Positions 56,384 through 64,000 of a stretch of 64,000 nucleotides of DNA are shown here, piece by piece (positions within the stretch are counted from its first letter, which is position 1; each line of letters opens with the position of its first letter). This DNA comes from Rutpela maculata (Eukaryota > Arthropoda > Insecta > Coleoptera > Cerambycidae): NCBI GenBank assembly GCA_936432065.2, contig OW386293.2, forward strand, positions 49,363,368 to 49,427,367, read 5' to 3'. Below the pieces are notes generated by a model that did no database searches, was not told the DNA's origin, and saw only the letters and a list, made by a program, of their open reading frames with translations. The position numbers and the translations under genes were made by a program.

Positions 56384-58107
56384 CATTTAACGCCTACATA
56401 AACGCGCTTCCCTACATTCAAACTTCAAATCCCAATCTAAAATTATTAATTGACACTGGATGCAACGTTTCGATGCTAAGACCTATAGTCGCTGAAAATT
56501 ATTTCCCGAATTTCATTTATAAAGCTCCATCGCTATTACAATCAATCGGCCAAGCGCGTGAAGCAACCTATAAAGCCCGTATACCAGCTTTCAAAGAACT
56601 ACAAACAAAGCAAGAGATAGAATTTACCCTTTACCCATTCTCAGACTATTTCGATGGTATTATCGGACTTGATGAACTTAGAAAATTAAAACTTCAGATG
56701 GACTTTGAAAACCAAATTCTATATAATGAGAAAATCCAAATTCCTTTTCTATACCGTGAACACCATACACAAAACCACATTACGGTGGAAATACCACCTC
56801 ATCAATCAATAAATCGGTTGTTTTATGTATCACATCGGCATGGAGATATTATCGTGCCAGAGCAAAAAATATTTGACTTGTTTATACCAGAAACCTTAAC
56901 TACCGCTAACAATTTTAAGGCTAGATTTGAAATTCAAAATAATACGGATGAGACACAATGCATTACAATTACCGAACCTTTTAAAGTAACACCATATGAG
57001 AGCGATGACTTTGAGACATATAATATAGAAAACATTTTACCTGAATTTCACTCTCAAATTACGGAACCACACTCGAGTCCCACGAAAACTCTTAAAGATC
57101 TTATTAGAACTGACCACATGAATCCCGAAGAAAGACAAGCAATTTTAAAATTAATTGATAACTTTTCCGATATATTTCACCTAGAAAACCAGCAACTTTC
57201 ATTCACGAATAAAATAAAGCATACAATAAAAACTACGGACGAAATACCAGTACATGTAAAATCTTATAGGTTTCCTCACTGTCACAAGGAGGAAGTTCGA
57301 AATCAAATAAATAAAATGCTAGATGATGGGATAATTAGGCCTAGCCAATCACCCTGGTCAAGTCCCATATGGGTCGTTCCAAAAAAGGCAGACGCCTCGG
57401 GCAAACGTAAGTGGCGTATTGTAGTCGACTACCGCAGGTTAAACGACAAAACAGTTGATGATAGGTATCCAATACCTAATATCGATGACATATTGGACAA
57501 ATTAGGTAAATGTAACTATTTTACTACACTCGATCTAACCAGCGGTTTCCACCAAATCGAGATGTCGGAAGAAAGCATACAAAAAACAGCTTTTAATGTA
57601 GAGAACGGGCACTTTGAATACCTAAGAATGCCTTTTGGTTTGAAAAACGCGCCGGCGACCTTTCAGAGGGTCATGGATTTCGTACTGAGAGACATTCAAA
57701 ATAAAATATGTTTGGTCTACATGGACGACATAATTATTTTTAGTACTTCACTGCAAGAGCATATTGCGAACTTACGGCAAGTCTTTCTTAAATTACGCGA
57801 AGCAAAATTAAAAATTCAATTGGACAAATCCGAGTTTCTGAGACAGAACGTAGAATTTTTAGGCCACATAATTACTCCCAATGGCATAAAGCCGAACCCA
57901 AACAAGATCCGAGCGATACAACAATTCCCGATACCAAGAACCGCGAAGGAAATCAAATCATTCCTCGGACTGTTAGGGTTTTATCGAAAATTCATTAAAG
58001 ATTTCGCGAAAATAACGAAACCCTTAACCAAATGTCTGAAAAAGAATGAGAAAATAACGCATGACACGGAATTTTTAAAATTTTTAACTTATGTAAAGAC
58101 ATCCTGA
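56344..58107 (+). CDS. pol: Errantivirus pol, first part: protease and reverse transcriptase
   Basis: The -1 frame gives the protease with LLIDTGCNVSM (catalytic Asp at 56452), followed by a linker. Then comes a complete RT palm: SPWSSPIWVVPKK, RIVVDYRRLNDKT, TLDLTSGFHQIEM, MPFGLKNAPATFQRVMDFVL and the catalytic YMDD at 57718-57729. The thumb (GFYRKFIKDFAKITKPLT) follows. The frame ends at TGA 58105-58107 in the connection between RT and RNase H. Similarity to the family is lost just upstream of the stop, and the RNase H resumes downstream in the same frame, which suggests two nearby compensating indels or a local change. The break may be real or an assembly error. Confidence 0.9.
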   Translation, partial: KFSTGRPDRQSEITFNAYINALPYIQTSNPNLKLLIDTGCNVSMLRPIVAENYFPNFIYKAPSLLQSIGQAREATYKARIPAFKELQTKQEIEFTLYPFSDYFDGIIGLDELRKLKLQMDFENQILYNEKIQIPFLYREHHTQNHITVEIPPHQSINRLFYVSHRHGDIIVPEQKIFDLFIPETLTTANNFKARFEIQNNTDETQCITITEPFKVTPYESDDFETYNIENILPEFHSQITEPHSSPTKTLKDLIRTDHMNPEERQAILKLIDNFSDIFHLENQQLSFTNKIKHTIKTTDEIPVHVKSYRFPHCHKEEVRNQINKMLDDGIIRPSQSPWSSPIWVVPKKADASGKRKWRIVVDYRRLNDKTVDDRYPIPNIDDILDKLGKCNYFTTLDLTSGFHQIEMSEESIQKTAFNVENGHFEYLRMPFGLKNAPATFQRVMDFVLRDIQNKICLVYMDDIIIFSTSLQEHIANLRQVFLKLREAKLKIQLDKSEFLRQNVEFLGHIITPNGIKPNPNKIRAIQQFPIPRTAKEIKSFLGLLGFYRKFIKDFAKITKPLTKCLKKNEKITHDTEFLKFLTYVKTS

Positions 58108-60204
58108 CTACAATTCCCGGACTTTAGCAAGCCATTTATTTTAACAACTGACGCTAGCAACTTTGCTATAGGCGCCGTATTATCGCAGGGCCCTATTGGC
58201 AACGATAAACCAGTAGCGTACGCATCTCGCACCCTAAATTCTGCAGAGATAAACTATAGTACAATAGAAAAAGAGCTCCTTAGCGCAGTAAATTTTACAA
58301 AGTATTTCAGACCATACCTTTTCGGCCGTAAGTTCACCATAATTACCGATCACAAACCGCTGGAGTGGTTACAAAATTTAAAGGAACCTAATAGTCGCCT
58401 TATGCGCTGGAGACTCAAATTAATGGAATATGACTATAATATCGTTTACCGTAAAGGCAAAGAGAATAAAGTGGCTGACGCCCTTTCCCGCGTCGAAATT
58501 CACCCTATCGATAATGAGAATCAATCGGTTATAGGCAACATAGATAAAACCGATGGCGACAAGGTTCAAACCGATTTTCCTGAATTAACCCTTGACGACC
58601 TTATTACATTAGACGCTACATCCGACACAGAAGTGTCACCTAATGACCTAATCCAACCACCAATTCCAAAAGTTACACCCCTGGAACCCAAAATCATTAT
58701 ACGTACGAATACCCAAATACGTGCACCGAATATCCCTAGCAGTAACGAAACCGTTCATTCAGCCCGCGAAAACCCGATATTTGAGATTCCCATCTCAGAA
58801 GATCCTATAAATAAATTCCAAAATCAAATAATAATGGCGGTAAGCACCAATACCACACGCACACATGTAAGAAACTCAAAACCATTCAATAAAAAAAATC
58901 GATACGAGGTAACTTTACCCTACCGAGACCCAGAACAATTTGAAAAGGAAGTAGTAGAATTCTTTAAAAATTATATCAAACCCCGAACTACACATGGGAT
59001 AATAATAGAACCTCAATATATTCAAAAGATTATTAGCATTTTGCAAAAACACTTCCAACATGCTAGCTATCTACTCGTACAAACTAATAATTACGTACTA
59101 GACGAAAAAAATAAAGAGAAACAAATTTCGTACATAAAATACCATCACGAAAATAAAACAGTTCACCGAGGAATTTCAGAAACAATAAAAGCCTTACGAC
59201 AAAACTATTTTTGGCCGCGCTTAAACGAAGACGTTAGGGATTACATAAACGTCTGCGTAATATGCCAAAAATCCAAATATGAGCGCAGGCCTGATCACTT
59301 AAAATTTCAACCTACACCCATCGGCCATAAGTCCTTTGAACATCTCTATATAGATACATTTCAAATAAATAATATCAAATTTCTCACTATAATCGATAGT
59401 TTTAGCCGTTATGGACAAGCTTATGAAATCACCCTAGCAGCTAATCATATTTGTGACAATCTATTGAAATATATGACGCATTTCGGAATCCCCAATAAAA
59501 TAACAAGTGACCAAGGATCCGAATTTAAAAATAGGATATTCGAGGAATTTTGTAAAGTTCACAACATTGCCTTACACTATATAACAGTAAAAAACCCCAA
59601 TAGCAACTCTCCCACCGAACGATTTCATTCCACTCTCCTGGAAGAAATGAGAATATTAAAAGACAAATTTAAAAAGGACGAACCCCTCGACAAATTAATG
59701 AGCTATGCTATTCTCGGTTACAACAATACTATACATAGTACCACCGGCTTTACGCCCTTCCAAATAATAAAATCCAACCCAGACATTAGAACGCCACTCG
59801 AACTTACAGACAGACTAATCATTAATCAATATTTATACAAACATAAAGAAAACGCCCATGTTATTAACGAACTAGTTAAAATACAAAACGAACGAGCAAA
59901 AGACTTGACGAATATAAATCAAACTCGTTCTGAACCAGCCACTAAACAACCCGGTGAAAAAGTATACTTTAAACTCGCCCCTCGTAGTAAACTTGCACCT
60001 CGATATAGAGAATTAACAGTAGAACTGGACGCCAAAGAAAAAATAGAAACAAATAAAGGGACATACCACAAACATGGGTTAAAACCACAACGAAAAATAA
60101 CTCAAACAAATCCATCTGTTTCAGATGACGCTGACATCATTAATCTGGATAATTATCCTGATGAACCTGGGGACAGCTCAGATAAAACTGGAAAAACTAA
60201 GTAA
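58108..60204 (+). CDS. pol: Errantivirus pol, second part: RNase H and integrase
   Basis: Open from 58108 in the same frame as RT. RNase H shows LTTDASNFAIGAVLSQG, TIEKELLSAV, TDHKPLEWL and RKGKENKVADALSR. Integrase has the HHCC finger (YHHENKTVHRG ... CVICQKSK, about 59140-59275). The catalytic D, D, E are in IDTFQIN, TSDQGSEFKN and PTERFHSTL (about 59353, 59507, 59616). The C-terminal tail has KVYFKLAPRSKLAPRYRE. Its 3' end overlaps env by 80 bases. It would cut, join and insert the viral DNA, but is separated from RT by the TGA at 58105. Confidence 0.9.
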   Translation, partial: LQFPDFSKPFILTTDASNFAIGAVLSQGPIGNDKPVAYASRTLNSAEINYSTIEKELLSAVNFTKYFRPYLFGRKFTIITDHKPLEWLQNLKEPNSRLMRWRLKLMEYDYNIVYRKGKENKVADALSRVEIHPIDNENQSVIGNIDKTDGDKVQTDFPELTLDDLITLDATSDTEVSPNDLIQPPIPKVTPLEPKIIIRTNTQIRAPNIPSSNETVHSARENPIFEIPISEDPINKFQNQIIMAVSTNTTRTHVRNSKPFNKKNRYEVTLPYRDPEQFEKEVVEFFKNYIKPRTTHGIIIEPQYIQKIISILQKHFQHASYLLVQTNNYVLDEKNKEKQISYIKYHHENKTVHRGISETIKALRQNYFWPRLNEDVRDYINVCVICQKSKYERRPDHLKFQPTPIGHKSFEHLYIDTFQINNIKFLTIIDSFSRYGQAYEITLAANHICDNLLKYMTHFGIPNKITSDQGSEFKNRIFEEFCKVHNIALHYITVKNPNSNSPTERFHSTLLEEMRILKDKFKKDEPLDKLMSYAILGYNNTIHSTTGFTPFQIIKSNPDIRTPLELTDRLIINQYLYKHKENAHVINELVKIQNERAKDLTNINQTRSEPATKQPGEKVYFKLAPRSKLAPRYRELTVELDAKEKIETNKGTYHKHGLKPQRKITQTNPSVSDDADIINLDNYPDEPGDSSDKTGKTK
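60123..60124 (+). promoter_or_regulatory. Candidate env splice acceptor
   Basis: ATCTGTTTCAG lies directly before the env ATG at 60125. With the donor at 54766 it would give a subgenomic env RNA whose first AUG after the junction is env, as in gypsy-type errantiviruses. Inferred from sequence only. Confidence 0.65.
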
Positions 60205-61828
60205 CCCCATACTTCCATTCTCCTTGGGCAGCGCCCGGGTAACAATGCAAAAACATTCCTTTATCAAATACTTAAACTTAGACCATTTCATTAACCCCAT
60301 AAAAAATTTAGAAATCAATTCAGAACTAATCATTCCATTGATAAATAAAAAAGACGAATTATACCCTCAGTTGCATAACGTCCATTCCCACCTAAAATAC
60401 TTATTAAAGCAAACCAAAACAAAATTCGAGAATATTAGACCCCTGAGTAATTCACGTCAAAAACGCGGACTCGCAAATATCGTAGGGAAAGCATCTAAAT
60501 GGGCATTCGGTACACTAGACTCCGAAGACGCCGAACGCTACGATGACGCCATATCAACTCTTGAATCGAACCAACAAGACATTTACCACGATCTCGAAAA
60601 TTACCTAACTATTACCAAACAATTTATGAATGAAACGGTAGATACTTTGAAAAAAATAATAAATAATCAAAATGAGCTATATCATAGGGTAAAAGCTATT
60701 GAGCAGAATCTAAACAAATTTACACTGTTTATCAAAATTCAGAACATTTTAGACATAATGATTATAGATTGCATGTCGCTGATAAATATACTAGATAATA
60801 TTCAAAATAGCATTTTGTTTGCACAATTAGAATCCGTTCATACCAGTTCATTACCAATCAATGAATTAAAAGATCTAATAAACCGTATGAAGGAACTATA
60901 CCCCAGTGGTCTATATAACTTCACAAACATACAAAGTTTTTACGCACTTATTAAAGCTGAGATTTACTACAGCAATCAATTGATCTGTTTTGTCTTTCAC
61001 TTTCCGGTACTCAGAGAAAGTATTTACAACTATTATCACCTTTACCCTATACCAATCCATAACCAAACTATCATCCCCCTGAAACCCTACATAATAACGA
61101 ACTCGACATATCATCACTACGAGGATGCAGCATGCCTAAGAGTGGAGGGACTCTGTATCTACCACATAGAACAGCAAATATCTAAACAAGACTGCATACC
61201 AGACGCACTCTTGGGATCAACCCCAATGTCATGCAGCACGTTAACCGTCAACCTAGAAAAAGATATAGTGGAACAAATTAACAACGGCTATCTAGTAGCG
61301 ATACCGGTGAGAAATATTACCATAGAAAAAAAATGTAACGAACATGGATTCATTACCATACAAGAACCCCATCTCGTCTACATACCCAAGAAATGCAGCG
61401 TAACAATCCACGGGTACACGTATAGGAACTCTATCGGCTTTACACCGGAGACACCTCTCGAGATACTACCTATCCATATGATCAACCCCGACTTGGACAG
61501 CGTCGAAGCAACCCCTTTACAACATATCAACATTGACAAGCTTTCGAGCCTACAACAAGTAGCTGAACGGACACACCTTCATCAATTAAAAACATTTAAC
61601 ACGAAAAGTGACAATGACAATTTAATTCTTTATATTTGCTTAGGTATAGTAGTTATATTTGTATTGATATTTCTTTGCAAAAGTTTGTATGTCAATAAGC
61701 AAAAAATATACTCTTCCCTTGCTTTTAGAAATAAAAAGAGTAAACATGTAAAAGCAAAAACGGATGTGCACCTAAGTGACCTATCTGATGACGCCGAAAA
61801 AACTTCATCCCCTGTTTTTTCGTCTTAG
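60125..61828 (+). CDS. env: Errantivirus envelope (baculovirus F-like)
   Basis: A 567-residue intact frame. A hydrophobic signal peptide occupies residues about 5-18 (LTSLIWIIILMNLGTAQ). A basic furin-type site RQKR near residue 113 is followed by GLANIVGKASKWAFG, the start of the fusion subunit. A coiled-coil-like region (residues about 140-200) follows, with several Asn-x-Ser/Thr sites and paired cysteines in the 330-430 range. There is a single transmembrane segment at about 500-523 (LILYICLGIVVIFVLIFLC) and a cytoplasmic tail. This matches the baculovirus F / errantivirus Env family layout. It acts in membrane fusion in germline-soma transfer of such elements. Confidence 0.9.
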   Translation: MTLTSLIWIIILMNLGTAQIKLEKLSNPILPFSLGSARVTMQKHSFIKYLNLDHFINPIKNLEINSELIIPLINKKDELYPQLHNVHSHLKYLLKQTKTKFENIRPLSNSRQKRGLANIVGKASKWAFGTLDSEDAERYDDAISTLESNQQDIYHDLENYLTITKQFMNETVDTLKKIINNQNELYHRVKAIEQNLNKFTLFIKIQNILDIMIIDCMSLINILDNIQNSILFAQLESVHTSSLPINELKDLINRMKELYPSGLYNFTNIQSFYALIKAEIYYSNQLICFVFHFPVLRESIYNYYHLYPIPIHNQTIIPLKPYIITNSTYHHYEDAACLRVEGLCIYHIEQQISKQDCIPDALLGSTPMSCSTLTVNLEKDIVEQINNGYLVAIPVRNITIEKKCNEHGFITIQEPHLVYIPKKCSVTIHGYTYRNSIGFTPETPLEILPIHMINPDLDSVEATPLQHINIDKLSSLQQVAERTHLHQLKTFNTKSDNDNLILYICLGIVVIFVLIFLCKSLYVNKQKIYSSLAFRNKKSKHVKAKTDVHLSDLSDDAEKTSSPVFSS

Positions 61829-61836
61829 GAGGGAGG
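61827..61836 (+). promoter_or_regulatory. Polypurine tract
   Basis: AGGAGGGAGG directly before the 3' LTR, the primer for plus-strand synthesis. It overlaps the env stop codon by two bases. Confidence 0.9.
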
Positions 61837-62074
61837 CATTATGTACGTGACTTAGTGGCACACAATTATAAAGTTACTAAGTCAGCACTTCCCGGCTGAC
61901 TTGATAACCACGTTTATCGTTTATTATAATATTCATTTTCTATTCAGTTGTATCATAACTGTTGTACATTACACATGTATGAAGCCATTTTATGTGTAGT
62001 GAATTAATAAATCCTGTTCAAAAAGTTAATTTTACTTTTTTAAAAAGTAGTTTCTCCTCCTAAGAACTATTATT
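61837..62074 (+). repeat. Errantivirus 3' LTR
   Basis: Same length as the 5' LTR and identical in a reading of every base. AATAAA at 62006-62011. Followed by the ACAT duplication at 62075-62078. Confidence 0.95.
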
Positions 62075-62078
62075 ACAT

Positions 62079-62256
62079 TGGATTTTTATTGTGTATTTAT
62101 TTATTCTAATTGTTATGTACATGTTCTATTTTTTGTGTAAATGTTCTCTGTGTTTTTTTTTTAGAAAATAACTTAAGCATTGGCCTCTTTTGACGTACCT
62201 TATCCATTTCTTTGTATTTGGCAAACAAGGATTTAATAAAGATTATTATTATTATA
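62079..62256 (+). repeat. 3' UTR of the Jockey/CR1-group LINE, resumed
   Basis: Follows the ACAT duplication and continues the LINE UTR from 54266. It ends GGATTTAATAAAGATTATTA with an (ATT)n run, a typical LINE 3' terminus. From 62257 to 62617 I see only AT-rich sequence, presumably the host gene's first intron or promoter region. Confidence 0.7.
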
Positions 62257-62624
62257 GATTATCATATTTGTACACTTCTTATTATCAGTTCTACCATTCT
62301 TGAAAATATCCTCTCCAATTTTGGACTTCAAATACTTTTAAGCAATTGAAATAACAAGAGACAATTTTGAAATTTTATCAATTGTTAAAATCAAGCATCA
62401 AATCCAAGAACTTTGCAGAGCAACTGAAGTACCGAACACTAAGTACTGTGAATTAAAAGTACTTCAAATACGGTATTTTTAATGGCAACATTATTTAAAT
62501 TACTATTTCAAGTACTTTCATTGGATACTTTGAACCGCTCTGTGTGTTGCACATCTTGAATAAGTAGTACCTATTTCAATTTTAATGATCTAAAATAATT
62601 TTTTATTTTCCTTTCAGGTGAAGG

Positions 62625-63250
62625 ATGGAAGGATTTAAAATACTTCTTTGTATTATTCTGGGTTCCGCATATGTTACTGCAGCAGCATTGGAAAATTATG
62701 AAGAACACAACGTTAAACTTGATTCAGTTTATCGCCTTCCTGGTAATTTATTACCAACCTACTATTATCTATCTTTTATAATGGATCCAACACAAGACGA
62801 GTACACTGGAAATGTACTATTAAATTTTGATGTCGCTGAAAACGTAGACCTTGTAAACGATATTTACATACATGCAGATCTAGACTTTTTGACAATAAAC
62901 CAAATATTAGTAAATAATGATAGACTCTGTAATATTGCCGATAGATATGAATCTAATATAGTACGCATTGATTGTAATCATTTGGATATTACTGGACGAG
63001 ATAATATTATCCACATAGACTTTAGTGGTAAATTTTCAACTGAAGATGAATTTGGTCTGGTCAAAACTAGTTACTGGGATCAAGGAGTAGAATACATTTT
63101 AATTGAATCTAATTTTAAGCCAACATATGCAAGAAGAGCTTTTCCATGTTTTGATGAACCAGAATACAAAGCTAGTTTTTCTCTAGATATAACGTATCCT
63201 CAAGAATATAGAGTTTTAACTAATACTCCAGTATTGGTTGAAAATACCGG
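62625..63250 (+). CDS. M1 aminopeptidase (aminopeptidase N type), first coding exon
   Basis: TTTCCTTTCAG ends at 62618, so this exon follows an intron and the ATG (62625) lies 6 bases into it. It opens with a signal peptide (MEGFKILLCIILGSAYVTAA) and then the M1 N-terminal beta domain: YRLPGNLLPTYYYLSFIMDP, VLLNFDV, ILIESNFKPTYARRAFPCFD and EPEYKASFSLDITYP. YARRAFPCFDEP is the conserved M1 block before the active site. A GTAAGA donor at 63251 splits the codon after residue 208. The GAMEN and HEXXH-E zinc site must lie on later exons outside the window. Insect enzymes of this type are mostly midgut, often GPI-anchored, peptide-trimming enzymes; anchorage cannot be judged here. Confidence 0.9.
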
Positions 63251-64000
63251 GTAAGAAAAAGTTAATGTCTTAAAATAGAAAAGTATAGAAGAATGTAAGT
63301 GCTTTCGTTGAATTGTCAGATCAGTATACCAATTTATTTTTTCCTTTATTTTTACATTTTGATCTTCTTTCATTGCTAATTTTTTTGAAAAAGTTTCATC
63401 AGTTAGCGTCTTTAATGCACTGCTTTGTTTTTCTTCTTTTATCCTCTTACTCCTATTTGCTTTTCATCTTCTTATTTGTTCCTTAGCTTTTTACTTTTGA
63501 ATTTTCAGTTTTTAATAGATAATTGTATGCAACAGTGTAAGTAATCAAATGTGGTACTTCCGTTTGCAGCTAGAATGCTGTTACAACAAGCTCCCTCCGC
63601 TAGGAGAGTCTAAACCATTTGCTTCATTTGTTAACAACAAACAAACAAATACAAACATAATACCACAAAGTTGTTAAAAAGAGAATATTTCATGAACAAT
63701 GGCACGCTTCTGTTTCTATTAGTTATTGTAGTATAACAAATGATGTTATAATTTCACTGTTCCATTCTTAAAGTACCTATTTAATAAGTTCGCAGATAAT
63801 ACTGTTATAAAACGAGAAAGTTCTTTAAACTATCCAACCAAGAGCAATTATACAGTAATAGTGGATCGACAATGAAAACCTGTAACAAAATTTATAATTT
63901 GGGAACCTTTATAAAATAGTATTTTAAGAGCTTCTTAAGATATTTTCTAGTTGCTGTGAGAATGTTACTAAGGTGTGCTAAATAGTTGTATAAATAATGT
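63251..64000 (+). other. Aminopeptidase intron, 5' part
   Basis: Begins with the GTAAGA donor and continues beyond the window. AT-rich, with no exon or recognised element. The fragment 63575-63620 is GC-richer (GCTCCCTCCGCTAGGAGAGT, a short palindrome), possibly a decayed repeat. Confidence 0.7.

Larger units (their letters stand above)
54271..62074 (+). mobile_element. Full-length insect errantivirus (Ty3/gypsy with env), 7804 bp
   Basis: Two 238 bp LTRs that look identical by eye, a 4 bp ACAT duplication (54267-54270, 62075-62078), primer site, gag, pol, env and polypurine tract. Identical LTRs indicate a recent insertion. The pol frame has one break near 58107, so this copy is probably not fully competent. 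It sits in the 3' UTR of an older LINE and ends 550 bp before the aminopeptidase start codon, in the same orientation. Confidence 0.95.

Overview
The window looks like AT-rich insect nuclear DNA. The evidence is a spliced gene with a GT donor, an insect-type errantivirus with an envelope gene, R1-, I- and Jockey/CR1-type LINEs, hAT and mariner remnants, and very many fold-back and MITE elements. Transposon composition fits a large insect genome, possibly a beetle or hemipteran, but I cannot name the species. Only one host gene is visible: the first coding exon of a secreted or membrane M1 aminopeptidase (aminopeptidase N type) at 62625-63250, + strand. Nearly everything else is transposon or transposon-derived.

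Layout. 1-2300: a 470 bp direct repeat pair, a hairpin, then a SINE-like stretch. 3357-6200: a mariner-type transposase tail and a Jockey-type gag/endonuclease relic. 7860-13300: fold-back elements nested in one another, next to a mariner transposase relic. 13310-17731: a 4.4 kb terminal-inverted-repeat (TIR) element carrying a fold-back MITE. 18255-20445: a 2.2 kb near-palindrome. 20635-20881: a clean MITE. 23983-31323: one hAT transposase gene (minus strand) split by two later insertions, a THAP-domain TIR element and an R1-type LINE, with target duplications that reconstruct the order. 31657-33307: a modular fold-back. 33958-39900: relics of RNase H-bearing LINEs, one split by an internally deleted Ty3/gypsy element whose integrase is itself split by a 340 bp MITE. 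41396-44030: a second copy of the 9.8 kb element, split by a fold-back that holds a 185 bp MITE. 45111-49800: fold-backs, one split by a 2349 bp TIR element (TTA target duplication) carrying a broken gene of an uncharacterised nuclease-like, Cys-ended family. 50690-62256: a Jockey/CR1-group LINE carrying two copies of a 675 bp element and a full-length errantivirus (54271-62074) with apparently identical LTRs.

How the parts relate. The errantivirus is the youngest and most complete element: LTRs, primer site, gag, a slippery heptamer leading into pol, protease/RT/RNase H/integrase (one break), env with an acceptor directly before its ATG, and a polypurine tract. Its 3' LTR ends about 550 bp upstream of the aminopeptidase start codon. 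The rest is a layered record of insertions whose relative order can be read from target duplications. The most unusual coding content is the nuclease-like gene in the 46978-49326 element and the THAP gene in the 25381-27947 element. All identifications were made by eye from motifs and remembered family patterns; no searches were run.
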